Source of the DNA: Clostridium sporogenes
GTDB lineage: Bacteria > Bacillota > Clostridia > Clostridiales > Clostridiaceae
Reading direction: 5' to 3'
NCBI RefSeq assembly: GCF_001020205.1
Contig: NZ_CP011663.1
Location: forward strand, 2,232,001 to 2,296,000
DNA: 64,000 bases
The position numbers were made by a program, and so were the translations under genes. Below, piece after piece: positions 17,508 through 27,715 of the stretch. The number at the start of each line of letters is the position of its first letter. The first letter of the stretch is position 1. Under the pieces are notes generated by a model, which was not told the origin of the DNA, made no database searches, and saw only the letters and a program-made list of their open reading frames with translations.

Positions 17508-18659
17508 TTATAGTATTTTTTCAATTCTATTAAAAGCTTGCTCTAATTCTTTTAAACCTACTGTACAAGCAATTCTTATGTATCCTTCTCCATACTTACC
17601 AAAGGCCTTTCCTGGTATTGCTACTATATGAGCTTTATTTAATAAATCATTACAAAATTCTTCAGAGCTTTTGCCTGTTTCCTTTATATTTACAAATATA
17701 TATATGCCTGCTTTAGGTTTAAAAGCGCTTAGTTTTGGTATGGATTCTATCCTATTATATGCATATTCCATTCTTTTTTTAAATTCTTTTTTTATTTTAT
17801 CTACAATATTATCTCTATTTTTTAAAGCATATATGGCAGCTCTTTGAGAAATTGTAGGAGCAGAAAAACATATACCCTCATTAATATTTTTCATAGTATT
17901 AATTATATAATCTGGAGCAGCTACATAACCAATTCTCCACCCAGTCATACAGAAATCCTTTGAAAAACTACCTAAAGTTATGGTTCTCTCCTTCATCCCA
18001 TCTAAGGAAGCTATGGAGCAAAAATCCTCATAATAAGTAAATCCATCATAAACCTCATCGGATATTATAACTAAATCATTTTCTATGGCTATTTTAGCTA
18101 TTTCCTTTAACAATTCCTTAGGAAAAAATGCTCCTGTAGGGTTATTAGGAGAATTTAATACTATAGCTTTTGTTTTACTATTTATTAATTCTTCTAATTT
18201 TTTAGGGTTTATATTAAACTCATCCTTTTCTAGGGTTTCAAATTCAATAAATTTACCACCTACCATCTCTATTTGTTCCTTGTATGGGGTAAAATAAGGA
18301 GAATGTACTATTACTTCCTCACCAGAGTTTATAATAGATTGCAGGGCTAAATACATGCCATGACAAGCTCCTACCACTGCCATAATTTCATTTTCTTTAA
18401 AATTTATATTACGATCTTTTTTATAAAAATTAATAATTCCCTCTATTAATTCTTTATCCCCTGTAGGATCTGAATATCTAGTATATCCCTTTTTTGTATC
18501 CTTAAAAGCAGTCTGTATAATAGATTTATCCGTTATTATATCTGGATCCCCTAAGCTTAAATCAATTATATCTTCAAACTTATTTTTTAAATTAGCAGTT
18601 TCTGACATTAAATTATTTTCATTTTCTTTATACTTATGAGCTAAAAACTTATCTTTCAT
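17508..18659 (-). CDS. PLP-dependent aminotransferase, class I/II
   Basis: 383 residues, fold-type I. 'SDPTGDKELIEGIINFY' near the N-terminus, 'LNSPNNPTG' (~165), 'IISDEVYDGFTY' and the PLP lysine in 'SFSKDFCMTGWRIGY' identify an AspC/PatA-like aminotransferase. Substrate unassigned. It is the last gene after the substrate-binding protein, permease and ATPase of an amino-acid ABC transporter, 19 bases from the ATPase stop, so it probably deaminates what that transporter imports. Confidence 0.92.
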   Translation of the reverse strand: MKDKFLAHKYKENENNLMSETANLKNKFEDIIDLSLGDPDIITDKSIIQTAFKDTKKGYTRYSDPTGDKELIEGIINFYKKDRNINFKENEIMAVVGACHGMYLALQSIINSGEEVIVHSPYFTPYKEQIEMVGGKFIEFETLEKDEFNINPKKLEELINSKTKAIVLNSPNNPTGAFFPKELLKEIAKIAIENDLVIISDEVYDGFTYYEDFCSIASLDGMKERTITLGSFSKDFCMTGWRIGYVAAPDYIINTMKNINEGICFSAPTISQRAAIYALKNRDNIVDKIKKEFKKRMEYAYNRIESIPKLSAFKPKAGIYIFVNIKETGKSSEEFCNDLLNKAHIVAIPGKAFGKYGEGYIRIACTVGLKELEQAFNRIEKIL

Positions 18660-18678
18660 AACATACCCCTTTCTTAAA

Positions 18679-19401
18679 CTAAATTATTTTACTTAGAAAG
18701 TCCTTCGTCCTTGAATTTTTAGCATTATTAAATATATCCTCAGGTGTGCCTTCCTCTAGTATTTTCCCTTCATCCATAAACATGACCCTATCTCCAACTT
18801 CCTTTGCAAATCCCATTTCATGAGTAACTACCACCATAGTCATACCCTCTAGGGCTAAATCCTTCATTACATTTAAAACTTCTCCTACCATTTCTGGATC
18901 TAGAGCTGAAGTAGGTTCATCAAAAAGCATTACATCTGGTTCCATAGCTAAGGCTCTTGCTATGGCTATTCTCTGTTTTTGTCCACCGGAAAGCTGTGAA
19001 GGATAAAAACTTGCTTTATCCTCTAGTCCTATTTTTTTTAGAAGTTTCATAGCAATTTCATTAGCCTTTTCCTGTGAAAGCTTTTTTACCTTTATTGGAG
19101 ATATAGTTATGTTTTCCAAAACAGTTTTGTGAGGAAAAAGATTAAATTGCTGAAAAACCATACCCATTTTTTCTCTTACCTTATTAATATTTGTTTTTTT
19201 ACTTGTAATATCTTCACCTTCAAATATAATATCTCCCTCTTCCGGGCACTCAAGTAAATTTAAACATCTTAAAAAGGTACTTTTACCTGAACCACTAGGT
19301 CCTATAACTACCACAACTTGCCCCTTATCTATATGAGTGTTTATCCCCTTTAATATATGATTCTTACCAAAACTTTTATTTAAATTCTTAATTTCTATCA
19401 C
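18679..19401 (-). CDS. Polar amino-acid ABC transporter, ATP-binding protein
   Basis: 240 residues, GlnQ-like. Walker [10 protein letters not shown] (~32-40), Q-loop '[13 protein letters not shown]', signature LSGGQ(K)QR, Walker B '[14 protein letters not shown]', switch His 'VVTHEM'. It overlaps the permease gene by 14 bases. Powers uptake with the two proteins encoded upstream. Confidence 0.95.
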   Translation of the reverse strand: MIEIKNLNKSFGKNHILKGINTHIDKGQVVVVIGPSGSGKSTFLRCLNLLECPEEGDIIFEGEDITSKKTNINKVREKMGMVFQQFNLFPHKTVLENITISPIKVKKLSQEKANEIAMKLLKKIGLEDKASFYPSQLSGGQKQRIAIARALAMEPDVMLFDEPTSALDPEMVGEVLNVMKDLALEGMTMVVVTHEMGFAKEVGDRVMFMDEGKILEEGTPEDIFNNAKNSRTKDFLSKII

Positions 19402-20074
19402 TTACTCTCATCCTCCTTTCAGCTACTCCAAGTAATTTTGATAATGTAAATGTCAATATAAAATACATTACTGCAGCTACAAGCAAAGGTTCAAAGGGTC
19501 TAAAAATATTCCCCCTAACAGTATCTGCATTATACATAAGTTCATGTATTCCTATTATAGATACTATAGATGACTCTTTAATTATTGTAATAAACTCATT
19601 TCCTAAGGCTGGTAAAATGTTTTTAAAGGCTTGAGGTATTATAACATTTTTCATTGCCATAGATTCTGACATTCCTAAGCTTCTTGCAGCTTCCATTTGT
19701 CCCTTATCTACTGCTTGGATTCCAGCTCTTATTATTTCTGCCACATAGGCTCCACTATTAATAGATAATGCTAATATTCCAGCGAAAAAGTCTGGGAAAT
19801 TACTTCCCAAAATAGGTACCTCTGGAAAGTTTATACCTATAGTTGGCAATCCATAATATATTATATATAATTGCACTAAAACCGGAGTTCCCCTTATAAA
19901 TTCAATATAAGATACGGCTATATATTTTAATATTTTATTTTTAGATAATTTCATTAAGGATAATAATAACCCTAAAATAGTTCCTATTACTACAGTGAAA
20001 AATGCTAATATTATAGTGTACTTTGCACCATTTGTGAAAAATGAATAGTATTTACTTAAAAATGAAAAATCCAA
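19388..20074 (-). CDS. Polar amino-acid ABC transporter, permease
   Basis: 228 residues, HEAAA-type His/Glu/Gln permease. About five membrane segments, with the coupling loop '[22 protein letters not shown]' near residue 140. The RGTPVLVQL motif near residue 65 is typical. Encoded between the binding protein and ATPase genes. Confidence 0.95.
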   Translation of the reverse strand: MDFSFLSKYYSFFTNGAKYTIILAFFTVVIGTILGLLLSLMKLSKNKILKYIAVSYIEFIRGTPVLVQLYIIYYGLPTIGINFPEVPILGSNFPDFFAGILALSINSGAYVAEIIRAGIQAVDKGQMEAARSLGMSESMAMKNVIIPQAFKNILPALGNEFITIIKESSIVSIIGIHELMYNADTVRGNIFRPFEPLLVAAVMYFILTFTLSKLLGVAERRMRVSDRN

Positions 20075-20097
20075 ATTACTCCCCCCTTATAATAAAA

Positions 20098-20133
20098 TCA
20101 TAAAAGATAATGATAATTCATTATCTTTTATGT
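20098..20133 (-). terminator. Intra-operon hairpin between binding protein and permease
   Basis: CATAAAAGATAATGA and TCATTATCTTTTATG in a near-perfect stem, followed by GATTTTATTAT on the minus strand. A partial terminator here would raise binding-protein output over the membrane components, a common arrangement. Confidence 0.7.
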
Positions 20134-20143
20134 TTTGTGTATA

Positions 20144-20962
20144 TTATTCTACTTGTTCATTTGCATCTGTAACAAATTTGTCAATGCTCTTTTCTTTAAT
20201 AAGTTTATCTAAAGTTTTATCTATAGCATCTACTAATTCCTTATTGCCTTTTTTAACAGCTACAGATGCACCCTTATCTTTATTTTCAAATTTAACATTT
20301 GAAACTGCTAAATCTTTACCATTTTTAGCGTAAGAAACTGCTACTGGGTTTTCAAGCACTAAGCCATCAACTTTTTTGTTTTGTAATTCTAATACTAAAT
20401 CAGTAACTTTACCTAAAGATTTAATTTCTGAGTTTGTCATTTCCTTCTTTGCTACTTCCTCTTGGGTTGTACCCTTTTGTACTCCTATTTTCTTACCTTT
20501 AAAATCCTCTATGGATTTAAATTTATCTTTATCCTCTGCTCTAACCACTACGCTTTGTATAGCTTGGTAATATACTTTTGAAAAATCCACACTCTTTTTT
20601 CTATCCTCTGTTGGATTCATTCCCGCGATAACCATATCAACATTTCCTGATTGTAGGGCTGCTAATAATCCATCAAATTTCATATCTTTAATCTCTAATT
20701 TTACGCCTAGATCCTTTGCTATTTCCTTCGCTATTGTAATATCAAATCCTACTATTTCATCTTTTCCATTTATAGTTTTATGAAACTCATAGGGTGGATA
20801 ATCTGCACAGGTACCAATAACTAATTTTCCACTTTCTTTTATTTTATCTACCTTTGATTTTCCTTCATTACTTGCAGTATTCTTTCCACAGGCAACTAGT
20901 GATATTACCATAGTTAATGAAATTATAATTGCCCCTAATTTACCTAATATTTTTTTACTCAT
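20144..20962 (-). CDS. Amino-acid ABC transporter substrate-binding lipoprotein
   Basis: 272 residues. Lipoprotein signal peptide with lipobox LVAC (Cys ~25), then a type II periplasmic binding fold of the SBP_bac_3 family ('YPPYEFHKTINGKDEIVGFDI', 'GVQKGTTQEEVAKK'). The Arg/Asp pair that grips the amino-acid backbone is plausible at 'VVVRAED' and the final domain. Starts the four-gene operon ending with the aminotransferase at 17508. Confidence 0.93.
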   Translation of the reverse strand: MSKKILGKLGAIIISLTMVISLVACGKNTASNEGKSKVDKIKESGKLVIGTCADYPPYEFHKTINGKDEIVGFDITIAKEIAKDLGVKLEIKDMKFDGLLAALQSGNVDMVIAGMNPTEDRKKSVDFSKVYYQAIQSVVVRAEDKDKFKSIEDFKGKKIGVQKGTTQEEVAKKEMTNSEIKSLGKVTDLVLELQNKKVDGLVLENPVAVSYAKNGKDLAVSNVKFENKDKGASVAVKKGNKELVDAIDKTLDKLIKEKSIDKFVTDANEQVE

Positions 20963-21054
20963 TTCTATTCACTCCTTATTTATTATTTTCTGTATAATTA
21001 TGCATATAGATTTTTTATTATGATTCATATTTCTATAAATTCTTTCAACCATTT

Positions 21055-22329
21055 TTATCTATTAGAATATATAGGTAATAAACTACTACCATCTGGCATC
21101 ATATATATTTCTTCATTTTCCTCTAAAATTTCATCTATAATATTCTCATCTCTAAATACCTTAATACCTGCTTTACTAACTAGTTCTTCTTTTATATCAG
21201 ATATAAGAATAAGCTCATATTCCTTTGCAATACTACATATTAAGTAAGCTGCAAACTTTGAAACAGTAAACTTTCTTCTTAATTCTTCCTCCCTTTCTTC
21301 ATTATCATTAAAGTTATTTATAATTTCTTCAACTTCTTTATTTCCTATGCCCTCTATACATTGTGTAAAAAGAATTATTTTTCCACCTTTTTTAACTGCT
21401 TCCTTTGCATTGCTTAATGCTTTAGAAGATTGATACAGATTAATATCCTTTGGAAATCCGCCAGCAGAAACAATTACTGTATCCTTTAATTCTTTAATTT
21501 TTAAACCATTGTTTTCTTGCAGAAGTTCACAGCCTCTTTCAAAGGCTTTTGCATAATCTCCTGCAACAGCTTCAGTAATATTACCTTTAGAATCCATTAT
21601 TACATTTAACAAAAATGAAGGCTTTATCATATTACAGGCCTCCATCATATCTAAATGCATAGGATTATTTTCTAAATTTCCACAGCTACAATTAGGATTT
21701 ATGCCATTTTTATCAGGGTTTAAAACTAATGCATGATTTGCCATTATGGTTTCGTAGGAACTTACACCAGGTAAAATAGATTTTCTTCCCCCTCCGAATC
21801 CTGCCATATCATGAAAAGTTATACCTCCTGTAATAATTACTTTGGTACATTCCTTTACTAGTTTATTAACAACTACGGGAGTTTTAAAAGAAGTTTCACC
21901 TATATATACCATTTCATCTTTAGTTTTGGAATAATGATCTATAATTTTAAATCTTTTATATAAGTTCTCCCCTAAAATCTTTATATGTTCCTCTTTGCTT
22001 TGTTTTCTATGGGAACCTAACGCACATAAGAAAATTATATTTTCATCCTTTATACCACTTCTTTTTATTTCCTCAATAAGTATAGGTAAAAAGACCCTAG
22101 GTTTTTGCCATAGTCTTGTTACATCAGATATAACAATGCAAAGCCTATCTTCCGAAGTAACAATTTCATTTATTTTTCTAGATTCTATAGGATTTAAAAG
22201 AGCCCTTTTTATAACTCCCTCTTCTTTTTTTTGTGACAAGAAATTTTTGTCTAGAATGTCCACATTATGATTAGGTTTAAATAGTATATTTTTATATCCA
22301 TCCCCATACTTTAGATTACATTCATCCAA
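21055..22329 (-). CDS. LarA-family nickel-dependent 2-hydroxyacid racemase
   Basis: 424 residues from a TTG at 22329, placed five bases after GGGGTG; this gives the usual family length. Motifs: 'VISDVTRLWQKPR' (~75), 'CALGSHRKQSKEEHIKILG', 'IGETSFKTPVVVN', 'ITGGITFHDMAGFGGGRKSILPGV' with the His/Lys residues that hold the nickel-pincer cofactor. LarA isomerises lactate, and homologues act on other 2-hydroxyacids. larB, larC and larE for cofactor synthesis are not in the window. It sits between an aminotransferase gene and an amino-acid transporter operon on the same strand, 92 bases from the latter, which hints at a substrate related to an amino-acid-derived hydroxyacid. Confidence 0.85.
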   Translation of the reverse strand: MDECNLKYGDGYKNILFKPNHNVDILDKNFLSQKKEEGVIKRALLNPIESRKINEIVTSEDRLCIVISDVTRLWQKPRVFLPILIEEIKRSGIKDENIIFLCALGSHRKQSKEEHIKILGENLYKRFKIIDHYSKTKDEMVYIGETSFKTPVVVNKLVKECTKVIITGGITFHDMAGFGGGRKSILPGVSSYETIMANHALVLNPDKNGINPNCSCGNLENNPMHLDMMEACNMIKPSFLLNVIMDSKGNITEAVAGDYAKAFERGCELLQENNGLKIKELKDTVIVSAGGFPKDINLYQSSKALSNAKEAVKKGGKIILFTQCIEGIGNKEVEEIINNFNDNEEREEELRRKFTVSKFAAYLICSIAKEYELILISDIKEELVSKAGIKVFRDENIIDEILEENEEIYMMPDGSSLLPIYSNR

Positions 22330-22496
22330 ATAAACACCCCACTTCCCTAAAATTATATGTATATATTTATCCTGTCTTGGTTTGTATGTGTTAATTTTTA
22401 AAATTATACAATGGATATTTATGCATGTCAAGTGCAAATTTATTCATAAGAGCAAAAATAGTATGTAAAAATAGATTTAATTTTATCTCCAACAAT

Positions 22497-22545
22497 AAAA
22501 AAACACCTAACAAACTCATTTCTATGTTTATTAAGTGTATTTTTT
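22497..22545 (-). terminator. Probable imperfect terminator
   Basis: AAAAAACACcTAacAAAC and GTTTaTTAaGTGTaTTTTTT pair imperfectly. It lies ~155 bases downstream of the aminotransferase gene. The rest of 22330-22700 shows nothing. Confidence 0.55.
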
Positions 22546-22701
22546 ATATTAAAATTAAATTTATTTTGAGATAAACACTTTTATTTGTTTACCTTTGGCT
22601 TTTTACCCCTTTCACAAAATGAATTATGATTAACATAAGAGTAAAAATAATAATTTTCTATCAATTGATGTAAAAAATATTTAATTATATTTCTATAATT
22701 C

Positions 22702-23841
22702 CTAATCCATTATTTGCTGTAAAAAGGCCTCTGTAAGATTTACTTCTAGTTTATACCCTAAATGCTCTAAGCTGTTTTGAAGTGCAAATAGTGTATAGGT
22801 CATCTTATCTGTATTAGCATTTTCACCCATATGACCTATTCTTATGACCTTACCTTGAAGATATCCAAAGGAACCCGCTATGATTACATTGTATTTATCC
22901 TGCATATATGTTCTTAGAACTTTATCCTCTATTTCTTTAGGTAGTTCTATAACTGTAACAGTATTGGAATAACCCTGCTTTAAATAAAGCCTAAGCCCAC
23001 TTTCTACTATAGCCTTTCTACACGCCTTTGCTATATTATTATGTCTTGATACAAAATCTTTGTCCTCTAAAATATTATCCACCGCTGCTCTTAGTCCAAC
23101 TATATCACTTATAGCTGGAGTATATGGGAACCATTTATTTTTATAATAATCCTTCCATAAAAGGAGATTACAATAATAAGATGCTATAGGTGTTTTCCTT
23201 TCTTCCATAGCTTTAAAAGCATCTTTACTTATACTAAGGAATGAAAGTCCTGGAGGGGCTGACATACATTTTTGAGATCCACCAAGAACTATATCTATTT
23301 CCCATTCATCCACCTTTAGCTCCTGTCCACCCATAGCAGATACAGAATCTACTACAGTTATTATGCCTTTTTCTTTAAGCATTGGACATATCTTTGATAC
23401 ATCATTAATAACTCCTGAGGGAGTATCACAGTGTACAACAGTAGCATATTTAAAGTTACTATCCTTCTCTAGAAATTCTTTCAACTTTTCTATATCTATA
23501 TCCCTTCTTCTATCTTCTTTGAAAAATATTACTTCTCCTCCATAGATTTCTACAAAATCTGCAAAACCTTCACCAAAAATTCCATTGTCAATTACAAGAA
23601 TTCTGTCATCTTTTTCTGTTAATGAAGCACAGGCTGCTTCCAATCCTAATATACCTTCTCCACTTAATATTCTTACTTCATTTTTAGTTTCTAAAAATTC
23701 ACCTATTTTTTCACAGGTCTCTTTATAATAATCATAAAATTGTAAATCTAAATCTGGGTTTGTTGTTTCCATAGCTCTTGCTATTCTAACATTTTCTCTT
23801 ACCATAGTAGGGCCGGGCGTCATAACATATGGTACCTTCAT
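22702..23841 (-). CDS. Alanine-glyoxylate/serine-type aminotransferase (class V)
   Basis: About 379 residues. Opens with 'TPGPTMVRENV', the class V signature of alanine-glyoxylate and serine-pyruvate aminotransferases; the PLP lysine is in 'GGSQKCMSAPPGLSF' near residue 200, preceded by 'VDSVSAMGG'. The start is ATG 23841, seven bases after GGGAGGA; an upstream in-frame ATG overlaps it. Amino donor and acceptor cannot be read from sequence. Upstream of the larA-like gene on the same strand, separated by a likely terminator. Confidence 0.9.
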   Translation of the reverse strand: MKVPYVMTPGPTMVRENVRIARAMETTNPDLDLQFYDYYKETCEKIGEFLETKNEVRILSGEGILGLEAACASLTEKDDRILVIDNGIFGEGFADFVEIYGGEVIFFKEDRRRDIDIEKLKEFLEKDSNFKYATVVHCDTPSGVINDVSKICPMLKEKGIITVVDSVSAMGGQELKVDEWEIDIVLGGSQKCMSAPPGLSFLSISKDAFKAMEERKTPIASYYCNLLLWKDYYKNKWFPYTPAISDIVGLRAAVDNILEDKDFVSRHNNIAKACRKAIVESGLRLYLKQGYSNTVTVIELPKEIEDKVLRTYMQDKYNVIIAGSFGYLQGKVIRIGHMGENANTDKMTYTLFALQNSLEHLGYKLEVNLTEAFLQQIMD

Positions 23842-24056
23842 AAAATTAAATCCTCCCATTTATCTAACATATCTAATTAGAATTATATTCCATTCATTCC
23901 ATAACTGAAAGTGAACCCATACATTATATATACTCATAACGCCATAGATATTAAAAAACAGGTAATTCTATATAATGAATATCAAATTTAAATTCCTCTT
24001 TCTTATTGATTTTATAAATAAAGTATTAAAAGCAATTCACTATATTAAAATAAACA

Positions 24057-25292
24057 CTAACAAATTAACTTAAATATTCGCCTTGATGCAAATGTAATGA
24101 ACATACTTACGAAAACAGCGATAAAAATAATAAGATATATCTTATCTATCATTACATCAAACAAATACCCATACATTAATTGACCTAAAGGTAACGCACA
24201 CATTCCTATAGTAGATATAAAAGCAATAATTTTACCTATCACCTCCAAAGGAGCTTCCTTTTGAATAAATGCCATTATCATAATATTAAACATTGTTACA
24301 ATAATCATAATCAAAACCGTAGAACATACTATTATTATATATGACAAAATTGGTTTTAAATTAACAATAAAAGTTCCAGCAATAGGTAATAAAATAAGTG
24401 GAGTAATAAAAAATAGCGTACCAAACTTATTTGAAGTCATTTTTTCAGATAACAAACCAACTAAAATTCCTCCTATTAATGTACCTATCATCAACATACT
24501 TTGGGATAAAACATAAAATTCATTACTTAAACCAAGTTTGCCTTTTATTATTGCCGGTAAGCCCACCATAATCATTGCAGTTAAAAAGAAATTAAAGCTT
24601 GCAATAACTAGCATTATTTTAAAAATAATTGGCTTATCATTTATAATAAAATTTTTACTTAATTTAAAATCATATGCTACAGCTTTAAAGATATTTGTTT
24701 CTTTTTTCTGAGGAACAAAAGGAATATTTATGAATATTTCTATTGCAGCAGATATAAGAAAACTTATTCCACTAAAAATGATAATTGACATAAGTCCCAA
24801 CACTCCATACAAAAAACCACCTAGAATAGGACCTAATAAATTGGATAATCCATTAATTTGATTTACAATAACATTTCCTTTTACCATGTTATCTTCTGAC
24901 AACAAAGCTGGAATACTTGCCTGCACAGTAGGTTGATAAAGAGACTGTATAACTGACAACAATATTAAAATTGTGGATATAGAAATAACTAAGAAACTAT
25001 TATATAAAGTAATTGCAAAAGCAAGCATAATTACTCCCGTTAAAAAATCCAGTATAATCATAATGTTACGCTTATTTACTCTATCCGCAATCATTCCTCC
25101 AAATGGGGACAACAAAATGGAGGGTATCATTGATATAGCCAGTATACTACCAAATAGAGTAGAGGATCCACTTATATCCAATAAATATAGTGGTAATACA
25201 AAACGGAGAATTGCATTACCCATAAGTGAAATTATCTGCCCAATAACTATTAAGGAAAAATCTTTATTAAACAGTTTTATATTTTCATTCAT
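24057..25292 (-). CDS. MFS drug-efflux type transporter
   Basis: 411 residues, 12 membrane segments, with the motif A-like loop 'GGMIADRVNKRNIM' between segments 2 and 3. Belongs to the MFS_3/enterobactin-exporter-like group that includes macrolide efflux proteins. Last gene of the operon after an ABC-2 permease (gap of five bases) and its ATPase. Likely exports a toxic hydrophobic compound. Confidence 0.88.
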   Translation of the reverse strand: MNENIKLFNKDFSLIVIGQIISLMGNAILRFVLPLYLLDISGSSTLFGSILAISMIPSILLSPFGGMIADRVNKRNIMIILDFLTGVIMLAFAITLYNSFLVISISTILILLSVIQSLYQPTVQASIPALLSEDNMVKGNVIVNQINGLSNLLGPILGGFLYGVLGLMSIIIFSGISFLISAAIEIFINIPFVPQKKETNIFKAVAYDFKLSKNFIINDKPIIFKIMLVIASFNFFLTAMIMVGLPAIIKGKLGLSNEFYVLSQSMLMIGTLIGGILVGLLSEKMTSNKFGTLFFITPLILLPIAGTFIVNLKPILSYIIIVCSTVLIMIIVTMFNIMIMAFIQKEAPLEVIGKIIAFISTIGMCALPLGQLMYGYLFDVMIDKIYLIIFIAVFVSMFITFASRRIFKLIC

Positions 25293-25297
25293 AATAT

Positions 25298-26017
25298 TTA
25301 TTTTACCTCTATTTTGTTAACAGCACTGACTAAATTCACAAATACTGCCATACCTATTATAAGAGAAATCACCATAAATACAAAAGGAAACCAAGTAATT
25401 CCAATGGCATTAGATATAATATTTGATGGAATTACAGATAAGGTAAAAGCAGAAACTATCGTAACTGGAACAGATTTTTTAGAAAAACCTATTCTCATTG
25501 CAATCATTCCTAAACCTGATGATAGAAAAGACATTATTAGGGTAATTTTTACAATCATAACTAGTTTTACAACCGTCAATGTATCAGGAACAATATGAAT
25601 AAAACTTTCCCCAATGAAAAAGATTGTATAAGCCAAAAGGCTACTTAATATATAACCCAAAAATGTAAATAAAGAAACTATTAAGAGTTTAGTAAAGATT
25701 ATCCTTCGTGGTGAAACTGGATAAGAAAATAACAGTATGGCTCTTTTACCAGAATATTCATTAATAACAAATCCAGCGTACATTACTCCTGAAAGAGTAG
25801 TGAAACATACACAACTTATTATATTTATAAGCAATATGATTGTTTCATAATTAGACAAAGCATTTTTAATATAAACATCCCCACTAATATCAGTTTGGGT
25901 TGAAACAAATAAAAACATATACATAAATACAACCAAAGACAAAGTAATAAATCCAGTGGAAATTACATAAGTTTTTAGTTTATTTCTTTTAAGTTCAAGT
26001 TGAATTAATTTAATCAT
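25298..26017 (-). CDS. ABC-2 type permease
   Basis: About 239 residues, six predicted membrane segments, in the ABC-2 fold used by bacteriocin-immunity and multidrug exporters. 'YSGKRAILLFSYPVSPRRIIFTKLL' is the typical cytoplasmic coupling region. Start taken at ATG 26017, eight bases after GGGGGAAAA; this makes the gene begin just past the ATPase stop. Confidence 0.85.
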   Translation of the reverse strand: MIKLIQLELKRNKLKTYVISTGFITLSLVVFMYMFLFVSTQTDISGDVYIKNALSNYETIILLINIISCVCFTTLSGVMYAGFVINEYSGKRAILLFSYPVSPRRIIFTKLLIVSLFTFLGYILSSLLAYTIFFIGESFIHIVPDTLTVVKLVMIVKITLIMSFLSSGLGMIAMRIGFSKKSVPVTIVSAFTLSVIPSNIISNAIGITWFPFVFMVISLIIGMAVFVNLVSAVNKIEVK

Positions 26018-26018
26018 T

Positions 26019-26744
26019 TTATTTTCCCCCATTCATAATATCTAAAAAATAATTCTCAAGACCACCTGTAAGTTGTAATTTTAATGAACTTAACTTGTCC
26101 TCTTTTATAATTTTGCCCTTAGCAATAACCCCAATAGTGTCAGCAAAATGCTCGATCTCGCTTAAAATGTGACTTGATATAAGAATAGTCATACCATGTT
26201 TTTTAGCCAATTCTAAAAATAATTCACGCATATCCTTTATACCCATTGGATCTAAACCACTTATAGGTTCATCAAGTATAAGTAATTTGGGCTTATGTAT
26301 AATAGCCCTTGCAATAGCCAATCTCTGGCGCATACCTATGGAAAATGTTGAAACTGATTGTTTTTCCACTCCTACAAGTCCTACACGTTCAAGAGTGTAT
26401 TCAATATCCTTTTCCTCTGCTCCCATGTATCCAAGATGAATTTTAAGATTTTCAGTTGCAGAAATATGATCATAAAATGCAGGTGTTTCTATAATACAAC
26501 CAATATTTCGTAAAATGTCATTTTTCCTTAGATCCATGTCCATACCTAAAATTTCTACTTTTCCCATTGTTGGTTTTAATAAACCAGTAAGAAGTTTAAA
26601 TACAGTTGTTTTCCCTGCACCATTAGCTCCTAAAAATCCATAAATAGAACCTTTATGTACTGTCATGTTACAATTGCTAATAATTTCTTTACTAGAAAAT
26701 GATTTAGTTAAATTTTCTGTTTTAACGATAATTGAATTATTCAT
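26019..26744 (-). CDS. ABC transporter ATP-binding protein (BcrA/LanF-like)
   Basis: 241 residues. Walker A GANGAGKTT, Q-loop 'IETPAFYDHISATEN', signature 'FSIGMRQRL', Walker B 'LLILDEPISGLDPMG', H-loop 'ISSHILSE'. This subfamily energises ABC-2 permeases for bacitracin, lantibiotic or drug export. First gene of a three-gene operon controlled by a TetR operator just upstream. Confidence 0.93.
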   Translation of the reverse strand: MNNSIIVKTENLTKSFSSKEIISNCNMTVHKGSIYGFLGANGAGKTTVFKLLTGLLKPTMGKVEILGMDMDLRKNDILRNIGCIIETPAFYDHISATENLKIHLGYMGAEEKDIEYTLERVGLVGVEKQSVSTFSIGMRQRLAIARAIIHKPKLLILDEPISGLDPMGIKDMRELFLELAKKHGMTILISSHILSEIEHFADTIGVIAKGKIIKEDKLSSLKLQLTGGLENYFLDIMNGGK

Positions 26745-26764
26745 TTTAAATCTCTCCTCCTTTA

Positions 26765-26781
26765 ATACCGACTGAAGGTAT
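26765..26781. promoter_or_regulatory. TetR-type operator upstream of the ABC operon
   Basis: ATACCGACTGAAGGTAT. It matches 15 of 17 positions of the site upstream of the TetR gene (27499-27515, other strand). Confidence 0.75.
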
Positions 26782-26794
26782 GTATATCTTTAAA

Positions 26795-26817
26795 AATAAA
26801 CTGCCCTTAAGGCAGTG
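26795..26817 (-). terminator. Terminator of the TetR gene
   Basis: ACTGCC-TTAAG-GGCAGT followed by TTATTTTT on the minus strand, five bases past the stop codon. It separates the regulator from the efflux operon. Confidence 0.82.
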
Positions 26818-26821
26818 CAAC

Positions 26822-27478
26822 TTAAGCATTGTTTGTTTTACCATAAGCTAAGTCATAAAATTGTTTACTTGATTCTATAGTTTCATCGTTAATAAATGGT
26901 ACTCCTATCCCATCAAGTAATTTTTTAACAAACGTTACCTTAGCAATCCATTCCTCACGAGTAACTGGACAAATTGCAGGATTCCACCAAATATTAGTAA
27001 GTAGTAATATTACCTCAGCTAACTCTTTAGGTGAATCTGTTTTAATTGAGCCATCTGCAATGCCTTCCTCTATTAACTCTTTGAAAAGCATTGACCCTTG
27101 TGTAAGTGTCTGCTCAACCTGTTTTGCTAAAAACTTTGGATTTTTTAAAAGAGAGCTAGTTATAGGAAGCATTTGAATCTGCGTATTATCTGCAATTGAA
27201 TTACTAAATAATTTTTGTATTTTTTGTAGACCGTTTAAGTTTTTATCTTCCTTCAATGTTGAAAACCAGTTATTTTCAGAAAAAACTTTTTCACAAACCG
27301 CATCTACTATTTCATCTTTTGACTTAAAATGATGATATATAGCACCCTTGGAAAGCCCATCAAGAGCATGAACAATATCCTGAATAGTTGTATGTTCATA
27401 TCCTTTTTCTAAAAAAAGTTTTAAGGATACCTCAAGTATTCGTTCAATTGTTTCTTCTGGATACTTATTTCTAGCCAT
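26822..27478 (-). CDS. TetR/AcrR-family repressor
   Basis: 218 residues. N-terminal TetR helix-turn-helix 'TTIQDIVHALDGLSKGAIYHHFKSKDEIVDAV' (~29-60); C-terminal ligand domain ~80-210. Likely represses itself and the ABC/MFS operon through the two ATACCGAmTGAAkGTAT sites that flank it. Confidence 0.92.
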   Translation of the reverse strand: MARNKYPEETIERILEVSLKLFLEKGYEHTTIQDIVHALDGLSKGAIYHHFKSKDEIVDAVCEKVFSENNWFSTLKEDKNLNGLQKIQKLFSNSIADNTQIQMLPITSSLLKNPKFLAKQVEQTLTQGSMLFKELIEEGIADGSIKTDSPKELAEVILLLTNIWWNPAICPVTREEWIAKVTFVKKLLDGIGVPFINDETIESSKQFYDLAYGKTNNA

Positions 27479-27498
27479 TAAATCACATCCTATTTTTT

Positions 27499-27515
27499 AT
27501 ACATTCATTCGGTAT
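27499..27515. promoter_or_regulatory. TetR-type operator upstream of the TetR gene
   Basis: Reads ATACCGAATGAATGTAT on the minus strand, about 20 bases before the start codon. Confidence 0.75.
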
Positions 27516-27715
27516 GTATATTGTAAATTATTTTAATTATACTGTCAAGTAATAAAAAACAAAAACTTTATGAATTAATGTAATATAAATTTGAAAAAAG
27601 ATACCGGGCATTCATTTGAATAAGTACATATATAACTTAATGCTATAATTATCATATAACTAATCTATAATTTAGTAGATATCTTTTACATATTACGAAG
27701 AAAGGATTTAATATA

